64,000 bases of DNA from positions 372,001-436,000 of the forward strand of contig JAVJRE010000002.1 of the NCBI GenBank assembly GCA_040218575.1, written 5' to 3'. This document shows positions 59,889 through 64,000 of this stretch, piece by piece. The notes under the pieces were generated by a model, which was given only the letters and a program-made list of their open reading frames with translations, had not been told where the DNA came from and did no database searches. How positions within the stretch are numbered: position 1 is the first letter of the stretch; the number at the start of each line of letters is the position of its first letter. This stretch comes from Alphaproteobacteria bacterium. Its GTDB lineage: Bacteria > Pseudomonadota > Alphaproteobacteria > JAVJRE01. A program made the translations under genes and the position numbers.

Positions 59889-60347
59889 ATGACAATCGAA
59901 CAACGGCTGGCGGACCTTGGCATTACACTGCCGGATGTGCGCGCGCCCGGCGGAAACTACGTACATGCGGTGCGCACGGGAAACCTGATATTTCTGGCCG
60001 GTAAGGGACCGGTTCGGCCTGACGGCAGCCAGGCTACCGGCAAAGTTGGCGACGATGTCTCGGTTGACGAGGCCTTTACCCATGCCCGTCTGGTGGGCCT
60101 GCAACTGATAGCCGTATTGAAGCAGGAGCTGGGCGACCTGGACCGCGTCCGGCGGGTGGTCAAGGTGCTGGGCATGGTCAATTGCACACCGGATTTCGGC
60201 CGGCAGCCTGCTGTTATCAACGGCTGTTCGGACCTATTTGTAGAGGTGTTCGGCGACCGTGGTCGCCATGCCCGTTCTGCGGTCGGTATGGGCGCCCTGC
60301 CCAACAACATCACGGTCGAGATCGAGGCAATCGTCGAAGTGGAGTAG
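59889..60347 (+). CDS. RidA family protein (enamine/imine deaminase-like)
   Basis: A 152-residue YjgF/YER057c/UK114-fold protein. GNLIFLAGKGPVRPDG is the N-terminal strand pair, RVVKVLGMVNCTPDFGRQP follows, and the end GRHARSAVGMGALPNNITVEIEA holds the conserved Arg (in H-A-R-S-A-V). RidA hydrolyses reactive enamine/imine intermediates such as 2-aminoacrylate formed by PLP enzymes. AGGAGG lies before the ATG. It is divergent from the dehydrogenase gene and sits in the same island as a PLP deaminase. Confidence 0.93.
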   Translation: MTIEQRLADLGITLPDVRAPGGNYVHAVRTGNLIFLAGKGPVRPDGSQATGKVGDDVSVDEAFTHARLVGLQLIAVLKQELGDLDRVRRVVKVLGMVNCTPDFGRQPAVINGCSDLFVEVFGDRGRHARSAVGMGALPNNITVEIEAIVEVE

Positions 60348-60410
60348 CAAGGCGGTACGCCCTATAATGGGCTTGCGCAAACCGGCAGATGCCAGTGGGA
60401 GATTAAGACG

Positions 60411-60899
60411 ATGGAAACGGCGACCTTTGCGGCGGGGTGTTTCTGGGGCGTCGAAGTGCGGTTCAGGAACATTGAGGGCGTCACCGCCACCCGCGTTGGC
60501 TATGTCGGCGGAACGGGCGAGTCGCCCACCTATGAACAGGTGTGCAGTGGCCGTACCGGTCATGCCGAGGCCGTCGAAGTACAGTTCGACCCGGCCGTCG
60601 TGACCTATCGCCAGTTGGTGGACGCGTTCTTCGCCTTGCACGACCCGACCCAGCGTAATCGCCAGGGTCCCGACGTGGGCACCCAATACCGGTCTGTCAT
60701 CTTCACCCACGCCGGCTCCCAGGCGAAAACGGCACAGGAGGCGTTGGACGCACTTGCGGCATCGGGGCGCCACCATGGCCCCATCGCAACGGATATCACG
60801 CCGGCGACCCGCTTCTGGCCGGCCGAGGACTATCATCAGCGCTACCTGGAGAAGCGCGGCCTGGCCACCTGCCGGATCCTCACCGGCGACGTCGCCTGA
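60411..60899 (+). CDS. msrA: Peptide methionine-S-sulfoxide reductase
   Basis: A 162-residue MsrA that repairs oxidised methionine. The catalytic C10 is in [34 protein letters not shown] (read in two parts) and [10 protein letters not shown] are family hallmarks. A further cysteine (ATCRIL) near the end could serve as a resolving residue. GGGAG precedes the ATG. Confidence 0.96.
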   Translation: METATFAAGCFWGVEVRFRNIEGVTATRVGYVGGTGESPTYEQVCSGRTGHAEAVEVQFDPAVVTYRQLVDAFFALHDPTQRNRQGPDVGTQYRSVIFTHAGSQAKTAQEALDALAASGRHHGPIATDITPATRFWPAEDYHQRYLEKRGLATCRILTGDVA

Positions 60900-60964
60900 C
60901 GCGCTGCCGGCCAGCAGGGGCTACGCAGCCGGCGATGCCGCGGTCTGCCTGACCATTGTCGGCG

Positions 60965-61723
60965 ATGACCGATCTGCTGGCCTTGTGGCCGGCAGCGATC
61001 ACCCCGGCCGGCACCTGGCTGGTCATTGTCGCCGTCCTGATTGCCGGTCTGATCCGCGGCTTTTCCGGGTTTGGCTCGGCCATGGTGATGGCGCCGGCCT
61101 TTGCCATCGCCATGGGGCCGGCCACCGGTGTACCGCTACTGATCCTGCTAGACCTGCTGGTTGCCGCAGTCATCCTGCCCCCGGTTCTGCCTCGCGTCGC
61201 GTGGCGCCAAGTCATGCCCTTGTCACTGGGCGCGCTGGTCGTCCTGCCATTCGGCGCACACATCCTGACGGTGGCCGACGAGGAAATACTGAAGCGCGGC
61301 ACAGGATTGTTGATTCTGTTGTTCACGGGTCTGATGGCCACGGGCTGGCGCTATCACGGCCGGCCGGCCCTGGCGGTGACCCTTGGAACCGGTGCGGCAA
61401 GCGGCGCCCTGACCGCCGCCACCGGTGTTGGCGGGCCACCGGTGATCCTGTTCTTTGTCGGCCGGAGGGGGGCTCAGGCTGCCGAAATCCGGGCCGGTCT
61501 GCTGGCCTATTTCGCCTTTCTCAGCCTCGGCGTCATCGTCACTTTCATGGCGTTCGGCCTGGTCACCAGCATTGTGCTGCAACTCGCCCTGTGGCTGTTC
61601 GCGCCCTATGCGCTGGCTTGCTGGGCAGGTAGCCGTCTGTTCGGCCATGTCAGCGAAACCCTGTTCCAGCGAGCGGTTCTGGTGTTCGTCACAGCGATGG
61701 CGGCCTGGAGTCTGGTTGGCTGA
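60965..61723 (+). CDS. TauE/SafE family sulfite-exporter-like permease
   Basis: A 252-residue membrane protein with about 8 hydrophobic segments in two halves. GLIRGFSGFGSAMVMAPAFA and GAASGALTAATGVGGPPVILF are the paired TauE/SafE signatures (G-F-x-G-x-G and G-x-x-G-G-P). The chosen start is ATG 60965 (a TTG at 60956 is the alternative). The family exports sulfite or sulfoacetate or moves other small anions; no neighbour specifies the substrate. Confidence 0.9.
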   Translation: MTDLLALWPAAITPAGTWLVIVAVLIAGLIRGFSGFGSAMVMAPAFAIAMGPATGVPLLILLDLLVAAVILPPVLPRVAWRQVMPLSLGALVVLPFGAHILTVADEEILKRGTGLLILLFTGLMATGWRYHGRPALAVTLGTGAASGALTAATGVGGPPVILFFVGRRGAQAAEIRAGLLAYFAFLSLGVIVTFMAFGLVTSIVLQLALWLFAPYALACWAGSRLFGHVSETLFQRAVLVFVTAMAAWSLVG

Positions 61724-61749
61724 ACCGCACGTTGACGAAGGCGCGCGAC

Positions 61750-63009
61750 CTAACGCGGCGCGGCCGGCGATCCGATCACCCGCGCCACCAGTCGTGTGAC
61801 GGTCAGGCCCTGCACCAGGATCGAGAACAGGACAACACTGTAGGTCATGGCCAGGATGGCCGGCTTGACGTCATTTTCCGGAATTGACAGGGCCAGCGCC
61901 ACGGCTATACCGCCGCGCAGGCCGCCCCAGACCAGAATCGGCACGGCGCCTGGTGTAAAGTCCTGACGGATAGCGAGCATACGAATCGGCACCCAGACGC
62001 TGACCAGCCGGGCAATCAGCACCACCGGTATGGTGGCGAGTGCCGCCGCGGCCAGGCTGAAGTCCAGCGCGATGATGAGCACCTCCGCACCGATCAACAG
62101 GAATAATACGGAATTCAGCAGCTCGTCCAGGACCGTCCAGAAGCTCAGGACATGGTTGCGACTGGTCTCGCTCATGGCGAATTGCACACCCTTGTTGCCA
62201 ATCAGCAGACCCGCAAGAACCATGGCGATTGGCCCACTGAGGTGCAGTGCCAAGGCCACCGCATAGGTGACCATGACCGTCGCCAGCGTGATCAGAATCT
62301 CGACGCTATGATCGTTAACGACAGCCAGCGCACGATTGGCGAGCCAGCCGGCGCCAAGGCCAAGCACGGCTCCGCCAACCGCTTCTTGCAGAAACAATCC
62401 GCCGATCTGCAGCGTTGTGACATTACCCGCTCCGGATACAGCCACAGCCAGCAGGATCGTGAAGACGACGATGCCGATCCCGTCATTGAACAGGGACTCC
62501 CCCGCCAACTTGGCTTCCAGTGAGGCCGGCACCCGGCTTTCCTTCAAAATGCCAAGAACAGCAACCGGATCTGTTGGGCTGATAAGGGCGCCAAACACCA
62601 GTGCCCATATGAACGGCATGGCCATGCCAGCCAGGGCCGAAAGCGCCCACACCGCACCACCGATCAGCGCCGTGGAGAGCAACACACCCAGAGTGGCCAG
62701 GGCGCCGATGGCCCAGCGCCGGCGCACCAACTGGCCGTAGTCCACGTGCAGCGCGCCGGCAAACAGCAAAAAACTCAGCAGGCCTTCCATCAGCACATCG
62801 TGCAGGTCGATCCGCAGCAGAACCGAGCGTACAACCGTCGCGATCTGCAGGCCTGGCCACACAAGATCCGCCAGGAGCACCACCAGCGACGCGCCGAGCG
62901 CGATGCCAAACAGGCCGACGGTGGCCGGCAACCGGAACCAACGATGATTGATCAAAGCGAAGATCGCCGACAGGCCAACGACGATAGCGGCTATGTCGAA
63001 CAGACTCAT
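61750..63009 (-). CDS. CPA1-type Na+/H+ antiporter
   Basis: A 419-residue inner-membrane protein with about 12 membrane segments. ALVFGALISPTDPVAVLGIL and ESLFNDGIGIVVFTILL (the N-D pair of the ion site) are the family signatures, and VWGGLRGGIAVALALSIP follows. The start at 63009 gives MSLFDIAAIV. It exports Na+ in exchange for protons and would support pH and salt balance. It may be co-transcribed with the thiolase gene 39 bp upstream. Confidence 0.94.
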   Translation of the reverse strand: MSLFDIAAIVVGLSAIFALINHRWFRLPATVGLFGIALGASLVVLLADLVWPGLQIATVVRSVLLRIDLHDVLMEGLLSFLLFAGALHVDYGQLVRRRWAIGALATLGVLLSTALIGGAVWALSALAGMAMPFIWALVFGALISPTDPVAVLGILKESRVPASLEAKLAGESLFNDGIGIVVFTILLAVAVSGAGNVTTLQIGGLFLQEAVGGAVLGLGAGWLANRALAVVNDHSVEILITLATVMVTYAVALALHLSGPIAMVLAGLLIGNKGVQFAMSETSRNHVLSFWTVLDELLNSVLFLLIGAEVLIIALDFSLAAAALATIPVVLIARLVSVWVPIRMLAIRQDFTPGAVPILVWGGLRGGIAVALALSIPENDVKPAILAMTYSVVLFSILVQGLTVTRLVARVIGSPAAPR

Positions 63010-63048
63010 GGCGCGCCCGGCGCAACCCGGCAGCAGGACCACACCACT

Positions 63049-64000
63049 CTAAAGACGCTCCACGGCAATGGCGGTTGCCTCGCCGCCGCCGATACACAGG
63101 CTGGCCACACCGCGTCTTCCACCCGACTCGATCAGATCGTGCAGAAGATCGACCAGGATTCGAGCGCCGCTGGCGCCGATAGGGTGGCCCAGGGCGCAGG
63201 CCCCACCATGGATATTGAGCCGGTTATGGCTGACGCCAAGTTCTGCCATCAGAGCCATGGGCACCATCGCGAAGGCCTCGTTGATCTCAAACAAGTCAAC
63301 GTCGGCGACGCGCCAAGCCAACAGGTCGAGAAGCCGCCGCACGGCACCGACCGGCGCAGTAGTGAAGGCAGACGGTTCCTGTGCGTGGCTGGCATGACCC
63401 ATCACCCGCGCCAGGGGCGCCGCGCCCATGCGCCGCGCCTCGTCTGCGGACGACAGTACGACCGCAGCAGCGCCATCGGCCAGGCCACTGGCCGTAGCCG
63501 CCGTAATCGTGCCGTTTGACCCGAACACGGGTTTAAGCGAGGCAATACGCTCCGGTTTCAGGCGCTGTGGCAGTTCATCGCGCGTTATGGTCACAGCCTG
63601 CCCGGCGCTGTCCGTTGCGACCGGCGCCATTCGCTTTGTGAAAGCGGGCGTCTCCACCGCCGCCTGTGCCCGGCGCAGGGATTCAGCCGCATACGTGTCC
63701 TGGTCAGCGCGGCTGAAACCCAGGCTGGAGGCCATCTCATCCGCAAAAACTCCCATAAGCCGGCCAGGCTCGTAGGCGTCTTCCAGGCCATCCAGATAAA
63801 TGTGGTCGAGCAACCGGTCATGGCCGGCGCGATAGCCGCTGCGCGCCCGCGCCAGCAGGTAGGGCGCGTTGGACATGGACTCCATGCCGCCAGCGATCAC
63901 CAACTGCGCACCACCGGCGCGGATCATGTCATGGCCCAGCATGGCGCTCTTCATGCCTGAGCCGCAGACCTTGTTGATGGTGGAAGCGCCGACCTCGCGC
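63049..64000 (-). CDS. Acetyl-CoA acetyltransferase (thiolase), 5' end outside the window
   Basis: The visible part is about 317 residues of a thiolase, and the frame stays open to the window edge. The acyl-enzyme Cys lies in STINKVCGSGMKSAM. GMESMSNAPYLL, FEINEAFAMVPMA, NIHGGACALGHPIGASGAR (His and catalytic base) and a closing CIGGGEATAIAVE are all present. It joins two acetyl-CoA units, or cleaves acetoacetyl- or 3-oxoacyl-CoA. The biosynthetic (PHB) versus degradative role cannot be decided from this part. Confidence 0.95.
   Translation of the reverse strand, partial: REVGASTINKVCGSGMKSAMLGHDMIRAGGAQLVIAGGMESMSNAPYLLARARSGYRAGHDRLLDHIYLDGLEDAYEPGRLMGVFADEMASSLGFSRADQDTYAAESLRRAQAAVETPAFTKRMAPVATDSAGQAVTITRDELPQRLKPERIASLKPVFGSNGTITAATASGLADGAAAVVLSSADEARRMGAAPLARVMGHASHAQEPSAFTTAPVGAVRRLLDLLAWRVADVDLFEINEAFAMVPMALMAELGVSHNRLNIHGGACALGHPIGASGARILVDLLHDLIESGGRRGVASLCIGGGEATAIAVERL

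Overview
The window is a 64 kb piece of a GC-rich (estimated in the low-to-mid 60s percent by eye) alphaproteobacterial chromosome, most like Rhodospirillales-type bacteria. The evidence is the conserved block murA / DUF2948 / UPF0262 / LMW phosphatase / infA / maf / RNase E/G / yacG, the block ispB / DUF2007 / tRNA1(Val)-type methyltransferase / S49 protease / zinc-ribbon protein / glyQ / glyS / ppdK, an alphaproteobacterial-type Tad pilus locus, and the gltD-gltB order. I see no insertion sequence, integrase, phage gene, CRISPR array or rRNA. Three tRNA genes (Phe-GAA, Thr-GGT, Pro-CGG) are present, each with an encoded CCA.

Layout. 1-755: 3' end of a D-2-hydroxyacid FAD-linked dehydrogenase. 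783-13412: a complete Tad/Flp pilus locus. An AT-rich intergenic region lies between a leftward VWA-type TadG gene and flp, cpaA, cpaB, cpaC, cpaD, cpaE, cpaF, tadB, tadC; a convergent tadD and rightward tadE and tadF-like genes follow. 13538-22065: a double DUF427 protein, a GNAT enzyme, tRNA-Phe, the leftward housekeeping run yacG to murA, dcd, a small basic protein, tRNA-Thr and a small lipoprotein. 22373-28429: gltD-gltB (glutamate synthase). 28478-31552: pyrC with two overlapping glycosyltransferases. 31689-42241: ygfZ, ppdK, glyS, glyQ, a zinc-ribbon membrane protein, an S49 protease, a methyltransferase, DUF2007, ispB and tRNA-Pro.

42343-53135 is an accessory stretch: an SLC13-type anion transporter, a second DUF427 protein, a GbcA/CntA-like Rieske oxygenase between two small proteins, a Fur-controlled ferric-iron ABC permease and binding protein facing each other, a secreted hypothetical protein, and a large chemoreceptor with two PAS domains whose middle part uses different codons. 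53178-60347 looks like an amino-acid catabolic island: a D-serine-dehydratase-like PLP enzyme divergent from a COG3964-type amidohydrolase, a tightly packed leftward saccharopine/lysine-dehydrogenase-like gene, ALDH7-like gene and cytosine-deaminase-like gene, and a divergent RidA. The window ends with msrA, a TauE/SafE permease, a CPA1 Na+/H+ antiporter and the 3' part of a thiolase gene.

The most unusual items are a 21-codon leader reading frame with a good ribosome site that overlaps both a Fur-like operator and the start codon of the iron permease; the codon mosaic in the chemoreceptor; the PLP deaminase / amidohydrolase / lysine-semialdehyde / RidA gene set; the acidic EF-hand-like repeats in TadE; and a murA block that lacks the hisD gene I would expect. 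All function calls come from reading motifs and context; no database search was run.
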